Assembly (NCBI GenBank): GCA_946407325.1
Contig: CAMJNN010000012.1
Coordinates: 1-22,223 of the forward strand
Direction of reading: 5' to 3'
Source of the DNA: an uncultured Prevotellaceae bacterium
Lineage (GTDB): Bacteria; Bacteroidota; Bacteroidia; Bacteroidales; Bacteroidaceae
DNA length: 22,223 nt
Part shown: one piece after another, positions 16,549 to 22,223 of the stretch
Numbering within the stretch: the first letter of the stretch is position 1
Layout of the letters: every line of letters begins with the position of its first letter
Notes under the pieces: model-generated
Told to the model about the DNA's origin: nothing
Seen by the model: the letters and a program-made list of their open reading frames with translations, nothing else
Database searches by the model: none
Made by a program: the position numbers and the translations under genes

Positions 16549-16555
16549 AAAGGAG
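16549..16555 (+). promoter_or_regulatory. Unusually good Shine-Dalgarno for a Bacteroidota gene
   Basis: AAAGGAG-type purine run ending at 16555, 8 nt before the ATG at 16564. Bacteroidota messages usually lack such a match, and most genes in this window have only A-rich leaders. Confidence 0.55.
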
Positions 16556-16563
16556 ACAATACC

Positions 16564-16767
16564 ATGAACGCTGATAGAATCGCGAAAAATGCTAGATTAG
16601 TGTGGAATATTTTGGAAAAGGCGGCAAGTCGAATGACATTTATCGACATGATTGTACAAACAAATCTTCATGCTACCGATCTGGCTTACGCTATTGGATG
16701 GCTTGCTCGTGAAGACCGTATCGGAATGATAGAGGAAGACGGTAAGCAATATTTCATGGCGTATTGA
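16564..16767 (+). CDS. Small winged-helix domain protein, DUF2582-like
   Basis: A 67-residue protein matching in length and pattern the DUF2582 winged helix-turn-helix family found in Bacteroidota. The order is helix 1 (ARLVWNILEKA), helix 2 (MTFIDMIVQT), recognition-type helix 3 (ATDLAYAIGWLARED) and a beta wing (IGMIEEDGKQYFMAY). It has no sensor or partner domain, so it is a single-domain protein that could bind DNA or mediate protein contacts. It has a near-consensus promoter, an unusually strong Shine-Dalgarno and its own terminator, which together suggest an abundant single-gene product. The gene is divergent from relA across a 201-bp gap. The direct target is unknown. Confidence 0.85.
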   Translation: MNADRIAKNARLVWNILEKAASRMTFIDMIVQTNLHATDLAYAIGWLAREDRIGMIEEDGKQYFMAY

Positions 16768-16772
16768 ACAAT

Positions 16773-16806
16773 AAAAGGATGTGTCCTTGCAGGCACATCC
16801 TTTTTT
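16773..16806 (+). terminator. Intrinsic terminator after the DUF2582 gene
   Basis: AAAAGGATGTG (16773-16783) pairs with CACATCCTTTT (16794-16804) around a 10-nt loop, running into six T residues at 16801-16806. It starts 6 bp after the stop codon at 16765-16767. Confidence 0.9.
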
Positions 16807-16884
16807 ATTTCCTTGGATGAAAAAAAATAGAGGGTAAAGTGTTTTTTTTACCTTCTATTGAATGATAATCTGCAGAAATCTTCT

Positions 16885-16892
16885 TATATTTG
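16885..16892 (+). promoter_or_regulatory. Candidate -7 element for DUF4301-purT
   Basis: TATATTTG is an exact TAnnTTTG match, 33 bp upstream of the ATG at 16926. The nearest -33-like ATTG (16857-16860) is 24 bp away, longer than usual. Confidence 0.5.
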
Positions 16893-16925
16893 CTACTTAT
16901 GAAGAAATAATTAAAACTAATCGAT

Positions 16926-18455
16926 ATGACTTTAACTCAACAAGACAAGGATTTGCTGAAAAAGAAAGGCATCTCCGTAGAAAAACTAGCTGAAGAACTG
17001 ACATGTTTTGAGCACGGTTTTCCGTTCCTTAAACTGTATGCAGCAGCATCGGTGGAGAATGGAATTATGGAACTTTCTCCCATCAATCAAGATGCCTACC
17101 TCAAGGCATGGGATGCATATACCTCTACCATGACCGACAAGCGCGTGGTGAAGTTTGTCCCTGCATCAGGTGCAGCAAGCCGAATGTTCAAGGATTTGTT
17201 TGGTTTTCTTGACGCTGATTATGACGTACCTACAAAGGCTTTTGAACAGACATTCTTTGCTAAAATCCACAAGTTTGCTTTCTTCGATGATCTCGATGCT
17301 GCTTGCCAAAAAATATATGGCAAAGGTATTGACGCTTTGGTGTCTGAAGGCAAGTATAAAAAGGTAGTAGCAGCTTTGCTGAAGGAAGAAGGTTTGAATT
17401 ATGGAAATCTGCCGAAGGGCTTGCTGAAGTTCCATAACTACGACCAGGGCAACCGCACTCCTCTAGAAGAGCATTTGGTAGAAGGTGCACTCTATGCTGC
17501 TAATAAGGATAAGAAGGTAAATGTCCATTTCACTGTTTCTCCCCAACATCGTGCGCTCTTTGAGGCTAAAGTGGCCGAAAAAGCCAACTGCTATGCAGAA
17601 AAATATGGTGTAAAATACGATATTTCTTTTTCTGAGCAGAAGGCAAGCACAGATACTGTTGCTGTAGATATGAACAATCAGCCGTTCCGTGAGGATAACG
17701 GTGAATTGTTGTTCCGTCCTGGAGGTCATGGCGCATTGATTGAAAATTTAAACGACCTGGATGCAGATATTGTGTTTATCAAGAATATTGATAATGTGAC
17801 GAGTGATCGCATGAAAGGTGACACTGTATTATTCAAGAAGATATTAGCTGGTGTACTGGTAACACTACAGCAGCAGGCATTTAGTTACCTTCAACTTTTG
17901 GAGAGTGGCAAATATACTCACGAGCAGGTGCTCACTATTTTGAAGTTCGTTCAAAAACAGCTTTTCTGCAAGAATCCAGAAACCAAAAACCTGGAAGATG
18001 CCGAGCTGGTGATTTATTTGAAGAACAAGCTCAATCGTCCAATGCGTGTTTGTGGTATGGTTAAAAACTTGGGCGAACCAGGTGGCGGTCCGTTCTTGGC
18101 TTATAACCCTGATGGTACGATTTCATCACAAATCCTTGAGAGCTCTCAGATTGACATGAACGATCCCGAGAAGAAAGCGATGTTTGAAAAGGGTACTCAC
18201 TTTAATCCTGTAGATTTGGTTTGTGCCATTAAGGATTTCAGAGGCAACAAGTTTGATTTACCTAAATATGTGGACAAAGCTACAGGATTCATTTCACAAA
18301 AATCTAAAAATGGTCGTGAACTGAAAGCACTTGAGCTGCCTGGCTTGTGGAACGGTGCCATGAGTGACTGGAATACAGTCTTCGTAGAGGTGCCTGTTTC
18401 TACCTTCAACCCTGTAAAAGTAGTAAATGATTTATTAAGAGAAGCACATCAATGA
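16926..18455 (+). CDS. DUF4301 family protein
   Basis: This 509-residue cytoplasmic protein belongs to the DUF4301 family, found mainly in Bacteroidota. The N-terminal part carries [17 protein letters not shown] (about 75-91); its small-residue loop ending in Ser-Arg-Met resembles the nucleotide-binding loop of nucleotidyltransferases. [13 protein letters not shown] (263-275), followed by [11 protein letters not shown], recalls the P-G-G-H-G and metal-binding segments of UDP-sugar pyrophosphorylases. I infer an NTP-transferase-like fold, but no activity is established. The C-terminal third has [12 protein letters not shown] and repeats of acidic and basic residues without a recognised domain. 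The stop codon overlaps the purT start (ATGA at 18452-18455), so the two products are probably made in fixed ratio. No signal peptide or membrane helix is seen. Confidence 0.87.
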   Translation: MTLTQQDKDLLKKKGISVEKLAEELTCFEHGFPFLKLYAAASVENGIMELSPINQDAYLKAWDAYTSTMTDKRVVKFVPASGAASRMFKDLFGFLDADYDVPTKAFEQTFFAKIHKFAFFDDLDAACQKIYGKGIDALVSEGKYKKVVAALLKEEGLNYGNLPKGLLKFHNYDQGNRTPLEEHLVEGALYAANKDKKVNVHFTVSPQHRALFEAKVAEKANCYAEKYGVKYDISFSEQKASTDTVAVDMNNQPFREDNGELLFRPGGHGALIENLNDLDADIVFIKNIDNVTSDRMKGDTVLFKKILAGVLVTLQQQAFSYLQLLESGKYTHEQVLTILKFVQKQLFCKNPETKNLEDAELVIYLKNKLNRPMRVCGMVKNLGEPGGGPFLAYNPDGTISSQILESSQIDMNDPEKKAMFEKGTHFNPVDLVCAIKDFRGNKFDLPKYVDKATGFISQKSKNGRELKALELPGLWNGAMSDWNTVFVEVPVSTFNPVKVVNDLLREAHQ

Positions 18456-19618
18456 AAAAGATATTATTATTAGGATCAGGCGAACTGGGTAAAGAGTTCA
18501 CTATTGCGATGCAACGTTTAGGACAGCATGTGGTGGCGTGTGACGCCTATGCTGGTGCACCAGCCATGCAGGTGGCTGACGAATGTGAAGTGTTTAGTAT
18601 GCTCGATGGTGATGCATTGCAGCAGGTAGTGGAGAAACACCATCCCGACATCATTGTGCCTGAGATTGAGGCCATTCGTACCGAACGCCTTTTTGATTTC
18701 GAGAAACAAGGCATACAGGTAGTGCCAAGTGCCCGTGCAGTCAACTATACTATGAACCGCAAGGCCATCCGTGATTTGGCGGCTAAAGAGCTGGGTGTCA
18801 AGACAGCCAACTACCGTTATGCCAAAAATCTTGACGAACTGAAAGAGGCTACTGCTGTCATTGGTTTCCCTTGTGTCATCAAACCATTGATGTCATCATC
18901 AGGGCATGGTCAGTCGGTAGTAAAGAAAGCAGAAGATTTGGAACAGGCTTGGAAAGAAGCCAGCGAAGGAGCTCGTGGCGATATCAAAGAGGTGATTGTT
19001 GAGCAGTTTATTCATTTTGACTATGAGATTACTTTGCTTACTGTCACGCAGAAGAATGCGCCCACCTTGTTCTGTGCACCCATTGGTCATGTACAGATTA
19101 GCGGTGATTATCGCGAGAGTTTCCAGCCTATGCCTATGAAATCCGAGCACTTGAAAGCTGCTCAGGATATGGCAGCTAAGGTTACCGGTGCACTGACCGG
19201 TGCCGGCATCTGGGGAGTTGAGTTCTTTATCAGCGAGAAAGATGGTGTTTATTTCTCAGAATTGTCTCCACGTCCGCATGATACTGGTATGGTTACTTTG
19301 AGTGGTTGTCAGAACTTCAGTGAATTCGAACTGCATGCCCGTGCCGTTTTGGGATTGCCTATTCCAGCCATCAAGCAGTTGAGATGTGGTGCCAGTGCTG
19401 TTATCCTTTCTGAGATTGTAAAACAGTCACAGCTTGAATATACAGGTTTGGGAGATGCGCTGAAAGAAGACGACACCGATTTGCGTATCTTCGGAAAGCC
19501 GGTAGCCAGACTGCATAGAAGGATGGGAGTGATGCTTACATCTGCTCCACTTGGCAGTGATTTAAACCAATTGCGTGATAAGTGTAAACGTTTGGCTGCT
19601 TTGGTAAAAGTATGCTGA
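18452..19618 (+). CDS. purT: Formate-dependent phosphoribosylglycinamide formyltransferase (GAR transformylase 2)
   Basis: PurT formylates glycinamide ribonucleotide using formate and ATP, a folate-independent version of the third purine-synthesis step. The 388-residue protein has the family length. It shows the N-terminal substrate loop GSGELGKE (8-15), EIEAIRTE (71-78) contacting the ribonucleotide, the ATP-grasp loop [11 protein letters not shown] (145-155), and the metal site Glu257 (WGVEFF) and Glu270 in [14 protein letters not shown] (269-282). [10 protein letters not shown] in the C-terminal domain is also typical. The ATG overlaps the DUF4301 stop, and the operon probably ends at the hairpin at 19734-19771. 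purN, purH and other pur genes are not in this window. Confidence 0.96.
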   Translation: MKKILLLGSGELGKEFTIAMQRLGQHVVACDAYAGAPAMQVADECEVFSMLDGDALQQVVEKHHPDIIVPEIEAIRTERLFDFEKQGIQVVPSARAVNYTMNRKAIRDLAAKELGVKTANYRYAKNLDELKEATAVIGFPCVIKPLMSSSGHGQSVVKKAEDLEQAWKEASEGARGDIKEVIVEQFIHFDYEITLLTVTQKNAPTLFCAPIGHVQISGDYRESFQPMPMKSEHLKAAQDMAAKVTGALTGAGIWGVEFFISEKDGVYFSELSPRPHDTGMVTLSGCQNFSEFELHARAVLGLPIPAIKQLRCGASAVILSEIVKQSQLEYTGLGDALKEDDTDLRIFGKPVARLHRRMGVMLTSAPLGSDLNQLRDKCKRLAALVKVC

Positions 19619-19733
19619 AACTAAAAAATAATAAAATTATTTGTATAAATATTTGGTGATTTTCAGATTTGTCACTAAATTAGAGGCGGTTAATTTAACT
19701 TTTAGTTGATTATAGTAAAGCAAGAAAATGTAG

Positions 19734-19771
19734 AACGGCAACAGTCTGGGAAGACAGTTGCCGTTGTTTTT
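19734..19771 (+). terminator. Strong hairpin with U tract between purT and yccF
   Basis: AACGGCAACAGTCT (19734-19747) and AGACAGTTGCCGTT (19752-19765) form a 14-bp stem with one mismatch and a GGGA loop, followed by GTTTTT. It lies 115 bp after the purT stop but only 22 bp before the yccF ATG. It may end the purT transcript, attenuate yccF, or both. Confidence 0.8.
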
Positions 19772-19793
19772 AACTTGAAAATCTTAGGAAATC

Positions 19794-20168
19794 ATGAAAC
19801 TGATAGGCAATATAATTTGGCTTTTAGTAGGTGGCTTGGAAACCGCTTTTGAGTATTTTTTCGCTGGTGTTGTATTATGTATAACTATCATCGGCATACC
19901 CTTTGGACTACAGGCTTTCAAATTAGGCATACTTATGTTGTGGCCATTTGGGAGTAGGGTGGATTTGTTACCTGGACAGCCTGGTTGTTTGAGCACTATT
20001 ATGAATATATTGTGGCTCTTTGCAGGTTTGCCCATTTGTATTACCCATCTAATATTTGGCATATTGCTCTGCATCACTATCATAGGCATTCCCTTTGGTC
20101 TACAACATTTCAAGTTTGCTGGCATAGCCTTGACTCCATTTGGCAGGACTGTAGTAAGTGATATTTGA
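19794..20168 (+). CDS. yccF: YccF domain membrane protein
   Basis: A 124-residue inner-membrane protein made of two YccF repeats. The segment CITIIGIPFGLQ occurs twice: in GVVLCITIIGIPFGLQAFKL at about residues 25-44 and in GILLCITIIGIPFGLQHFKF at about 87-106. Each copy is followed by a PFG motif (WPFGSRV, TPFGRTV), and each repeat is preceded by a hydrophobic helix (IIWLLVGG, ILWLFAGLP). YccF proteins are widespread; no enzyme activity is established, and the E. coli protein is regarded as an inner-membrane protein. The ATG is 22 bp after the terminator hairpin, so its own promoter probably lies upstream of the hairpin, or transcription reads through. The tRNA-Val gene with its own promoter follows. 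Confidence 0.9.
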   Translation: MKLIGNIIWLLVGGLETAFEYFFAGVVLCITIIGIPFGLQAFKLGILMLWPFGSRVDLLPGQPGCLSTIMNILWLFAGLPICITHLIFGILLCITIIGIPFGLQHFKFAGIALTPFGRTVVSDI

Positions 20169-20196
20169 TGAAGTCATAAAAAAACTGCATTTAAAT

Positions 20197-20227
20197 TTTG
20201 TCAGATTCAGAAAAACCTGTACATTTG
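20197..20227 (+). promoter_or_regulatory. Consensus promoter for tRNA-Val
   Basis: TTTG at 20197-20200, a 19-bp spacer, then TACATTTG at 20220-20227. Both boxes are exact matches to the Bacteroidota primary-sigma consensus. It is the best promoter in the window, 24 bp upstream of the mature tRNA. Confidence 0.8.
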
Positions 20228-20251
20228 CACGGTTTTAGTTCTATAAGTGTT

Positions 20252-20326
20252 AGGGGCGTAGCTCAGATGGTTTAGAGCGTTGCAGTCACATTGCAAAGGT
20301 CATCGGTTCGAGCCCGATCGTCCCTA
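20252..20326 (+). tRNA. tRNA-Val(CAC)
   Basis: The sequence folds as a complete cloverleaf. Acceptor AGGGGCG pairs with CGTCCCT (one G-U), the D stem is GCTC/GAGC, and the anticodon stem TTGCA/TGCAA encloses the loop GTCACAT with anticodon CAC at 20287-20289. The variable loop has 5 nt, and the T stem ATCGG/CCGAT holds the loop TTCGAGC. The discriminator base is A. CCA is not encoded (CGA follows). Anticodon CAC reads GUG valine codons; A35, C36 and A73 agree with valyl-tRNA synthetase recognition. Confidence 0.93.
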
Positions 20327-20330
20327 CGAA

Positions 20331-20356
20331 AAAAAGCAGGAATAATCCTGCTTTTT
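20331..20356. terminator. Bidirectional terminator between tRNA-Val and the antiporter gene
   Basis: AAAAAGCAGGA (20331-20341) pairs perfectly with TCCTGCTTTTT (20346-20356) around the loop ATAA. Runs of T follow on the plus strand and runs of A precede it, giving a U tract in both directions for these convergent genes. Confidence 0.9.
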
Positions 20357-20393
20357 CTTTTTTTACTTTCTTGTTATAGATACTTGAGTTTAA

Positions 20394-21968
20394 TCAGTCA
20401 TTTTTCATACGTTCGTCCTCCAGATCAATGCGACGTAAGTAATGGCGAATAAGCTCCTTATCTATGTCAGGACGTTCTCGATTCAATTTGAAAAGATAGT
20501 TGCGTTGCGCTTCCAGGATCTGGCGGTAAGTATGCGCGGCTGACTTAAACAGAGATTCTTTGACACGGGCTTCAGCCAATGCTTGCCAATGATTCACGAC
20601 ATTACGCATTACCACATCGTTTTCTGTATCTGAGGGATGTTCTTGAAGGTATTGCAAGCCGCATTCTGCCAAACCTTTGCGAATAACAAGATTCGCTTCA
20701 TCATCATCAAGATTGTCATGGTACACAGGAAAGTGGACCCATTTCAGGAGCAGGGGTAATGAAAGACCTTGCAATAATAGGGTGGTAAGGATTACGATGA
20801 ATGTGCAATATAATATGATACTTCTATGAGGGAAAGCTTCGCCACCAGGTAATGTAAATGGGATTGAAAGTGCGGCTGCCAGTGAGACTACACCTCTCAT
20901 GCCGCACCATCCAACAATAAGTGAGGTAGGAGAGTCGATAATCATTTCCTGATTAATACCCAACTCTTTTCTACGCAATTTACTAATTGGAATGGCCAGA
21001 TATGCATTAAGCATTCGCAAAGCCATGATTATTAATGATATGAATAGTGCATAGGAAGTAGCTCGTGCAATGCCTATGCCATCGCTTTCGAAGGCATTCA
21101 CTATCTCTCGTAAGTTTAAGCCAATCAGCAGAAATGCAAAACCATTCAACACAAAGGCAGTGTTGCTCCACACACTACTGCCCAACAATCGTGCCTTGCT
21201 ATCAAGATCTCTCGTATGTTGCCCCATATAGAATCCGCCAAATACAACGCTCAACACGCCTGATGCGCTGGCTGACTCACCAGCTATGTACATCAAGAAT
21301 GGAGCAATCAAAGTAAATACGATAGTAACGTTTGTGTCGGCAGGCAATACCTTGTGAAGATAAACAAACCCTACTCCGATAGCAACACCTATTATTGCTC
21401 CTCCAACTACCATCCAACAGAAACTGAGCAATGCTTGATGTATCTCGAAATGTCCTGTTTGAACAGCCATTAAAGCAAAACTGAAGACTATCAGGGAAGA
21501 GGCGTCGTTAAGTAGGCTTTCTCCTTCCAATATGGTAGCTATGCGACTGGGTACTTTCACTTGTTGCATAATGGTAGTGGCACTTACCGCATCGGTAGAT
21601 GAAACAATACCTCCTAAAGCCATACCTAACGCCAGTGTCATTCCTGGTATTATCCAGTGGGCTATCAATCCCACTCCAGCTGCAGTAAACAGTACCACCA
21701 AGAAAGCGAAACTTAAGATTACTCGCTTCCATTGCCACATTTCCTTTAATGATATGGCATAGGACGACTGAAATAGCAGAGGGGGTAAGAAAATATAGAA
21801 AATGAGTGCAGGATCCATGTTTAGGTCAGGCATACCCGAGATAAAACTTAGAAACAATCCAGCCAATACAAGTATAACAGGGTAGGCTATACGCAATTTA
21901 TTGGCCAGCAGTGTTAATAATGAGATGATGAATCCCATCACTACGATAAAAGCAACTTGATTTTCCAT
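20394..21968 (-). CDS. CPA1-family Na+/H+ antiporter
   Basis: This 524-residue inner-membrane protein exchanges Na+ (or K+) for H+ and helps control cytoplasmic pH and salt. About twelve hydrophobic helices fill residues 1-410. Family motifs are FLPPLLFQSSY (60-70), SSTDAVS with Asp126, and EGESLLNDASSL (148-159) with the paired Asn154-Asp155 typical of electroneutral CPA1 exchangers. GWCGMRGVVSLAAAL is the conserved later-helix motif with its arginine. A cytoplasmic tail of about 110 charged residues (from about 415) contains several helices and could regulate activity. The gene is transcribed alone and ends at the bidirectional terminator shared with tRNA-Val. The upstream region contains the GC-rich repeat pair; I see no clear -7 box. 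Confidence 0.93.
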   Translation of the reverse strand: MENQVAFIVVMGFIISLLTLLANKLRIAYPVILVLAGLFLSFISGMPDLNMDPALIFYIFLPPLLFQSSYAISLKEMWQWKRVILSFAFLVVLFTAAGVGLIAHWIIPGMTLALGMALGGIVSSTDAVSATTIMQQVKVPSRIATILEGESLLNDASSLIVFSFALMAVQTGHFEIHQALLSFCWMVVGGAIIGVAIGVGFVYLHKVLPADTNVTIVFTLIAPFLMYIAGESASASGVLSVVFGGFYMGQHTRDLDSKARLLGSSVWSNTAFVLNGFAFLLIGLNLREIVNAFESDGIGIARATSYALFISLIIMALRMLNAYLAIPISKLRRKELGINQEMIIDSPTSLIVGWCGMRGVVSLAAALSIPFTLPGGEAFPHRSIILYCTFIVILTTLLLQGLSLPLLLKWVHFPVYHDNLDDDEANLVIRKGLAECGLQYLQEHPSDTENDVVMRNVVNHWQALAEARVKESLFKSAAHTYRQILEAQRNYLFKLNRERPDIDKELIRHYLRRIDLEDERMKND

Positions 21969-21997
21969 ATAAATATATAATTGTTATATCTGCCACG

Positions 21998-22043
21998 GGG
22001 GCGGAATTGACTACGTCCATCCCGGCCCTGCCACGGGCTAATT
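21998..22043. repeat. GC-rich intergenic repeat, copy A
   Basis: A 46-bp unit starting GGGGCGGAATTGACTACG and ending GCCACGGGCTAATT. It matches copy B at 44 of 46 positions (differences at the A/T in ACT[A/T]CG and the G/A in CCC[G/A]GCC). GC content is far above that of the surrounding AT-rich intergenic DNA. It is preceded by TGCCACGGG, which resembles the end of another unit. Confidence 0.8.
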
Positions 22044-22049
22044 TCAGTG

Positions 22050-22072
22050 ATTCCCGCCCGTTGGGGCGGAAT
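22050..22072. repeat. GC-rich hairpin between and into the second repeat
   Basis: CCGCCC (22054-22059) and GGGCGG (22064-22069) are exact reverse complements around the loop GTTG. Three more pairs extend the stem, with one bulged C at 22053. The hairpin spans the start of copy B. Confidence 0.6.
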
Positions 22073-22108
22073 TGACTTCGTCCATCCCAGCCCTGCCACG
22101 GGCTAATT
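22063..22108. repeat. GC-rich intergenic repeat, copy B
   Basis: Second 46-bp unit, 65 bp downstream of copy A in the same orientation, beginning GGGGCGGAATTGACTTCG. Stop codons occur in the frames I checked, so it is not coding. It carries an internal GCCC/GGGC inverted pair. Confidence 0.8.
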
Positions 22109-22119
22109 CACTAGTCCAA

Positions 22120-22160
22120 AAAAGAGAAGACTCGAAAGCAAGCTTCCTGTCTTCTCTTTT
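22120..22160 (-). terminator. Terminator downstream of tRNA-Arg
   Basis: AAAAGAGAAGAC (22120-22131) pairs with GTCTTCTCTTTT (22149-22160) around a 17-nt loop. On the minus strand the stem runs into a T6 tract, ending transcription that comes from the tRNA-Arg gene. Confidence 0.8.
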
Positions 22161-22169
22161 CTGTCCTCG

Positions 22170-22223
22170 TGATTCCGGCGGGATTCAAACCCACAACCTT
22201 TTGATCCGTAGTCAAATGCTCTA
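22170..22223 (-). tRNA. tRNA-Arg(ACG), 5' part beyond the window
   Basis: Reading the minus strand from the edge: GAGC closes the D stem, TTTGA/TCAAA form the anticodon stem around CTACGGA (anticodon ACG), AGGTT is the variable loop, and the T arm is GTGGG-TTTGAAT-CCCGC. The 3' acceptor strand CGGAATC and discriminator A at 22170 follow. CCA is not encoded. The 5' acceptor and most of the D arm lie outside the window. Confidence 0.9.

Noticed and set aside
16833..16852. GGTAAA/TTTACC inverted pair before the DUF4301 promoter
   Set aside because: Only six AT-rich pairs around a T run; the real terminator is the hairpin at 16,773-16,806.
20331..20363. Bidirectional hairpin as a regulatory RNA of its own
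   Set aside because: Its position after tRNA-Val and before the antiporter stop, with U tracts both ways, is fully explained by shared termination.
21998..22108. Possible CRISPR array
   Set aside because: There are only two 46-bp units separated by 19 bp, with no cas genes nearby and repeats longer than their spacer; it fits an intergenic repeat family better.

Overview
The window comes from a member of the Bacteroidota, most likely a Prevotella/Segatella-type Bacteroidales chromosome. The evidence is: promoters of the Bacteroidota primary-sigma type (TTTG about 19-21 bp upstream of TAnnTTTG) before several genes; mostly A-rich rather than Shine-Dalgarno leaders; a family-3 glycosidase with an inserted PA14 domain; and Bacteroidota-typical families such as DUF4301. 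I see no transposase, phage gene, integrase or CRISPR array. The window reads as ordinary chromosome with one probable defence gene in it.

Left part (1-9.7 kb). A minus-strand pair encodes a secreted GH3 beta-xylosidase/glucosidase and, 5 bp downstream, a GNAT acetyltransferase cut by the window edge. Divergent from it runs a 1933-codon gene for a transglutaminase-like / DUF4011 / SF1 helicase / Vsr-like nuclease / C-terminal helical protein. This architecture resembles the single-protein Hhe anti-phage system (DUF4011-helicase-Vsr). A gene for an exported UlaG-like metallo-beta-lactamase-fold hydrolase follows 14 bp later. A bidirectional terminator closes this block.

Middle part (9.7-16.4 kb). 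fabD (malonyl-CoA:ACP transacylase) and a DMT/EamA permease form a minus-strand operon. Next are an unrecognised four-helix membrane protein (minus) and, from back-to-back promoters, a HAD phosphatase/phosphomutase overlapping a short MFS-like permease (plus). Converging on these is a relA-like synthetase gene overlapping dgkA by ATGA. The RelA protein keeps its synthetase residues, but its N-terminal HD hydrolase site is degenerate.

Right part (16.4-22.2 kb). A small winged-helix (DUF2582) gene has a near-consensus promoter, an unusually good Shine-Dalgarno and its own terminator. Then come DUF4301 and purT (ATGA overlap), a strong hairpin, a yccF-like gene, tRNA-Val(CAC) with its own promoter and bidirectional terminator, a CPA1 Na+/H+ antiporter (minus), a GC-rich tandem intergenic repeat, and a tRNA-Arg(ACG) cut by the right edge.

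The items most worth a second look are the Hhe-like giant protein with its N-terminal Cys/His module, the degenerate-hydrolase RelA, the DUF4301-purT coupling, the terminator-like hairpin directly before yccF, and the GC-rich 46-bp repeat pair at 21,998-22,108.
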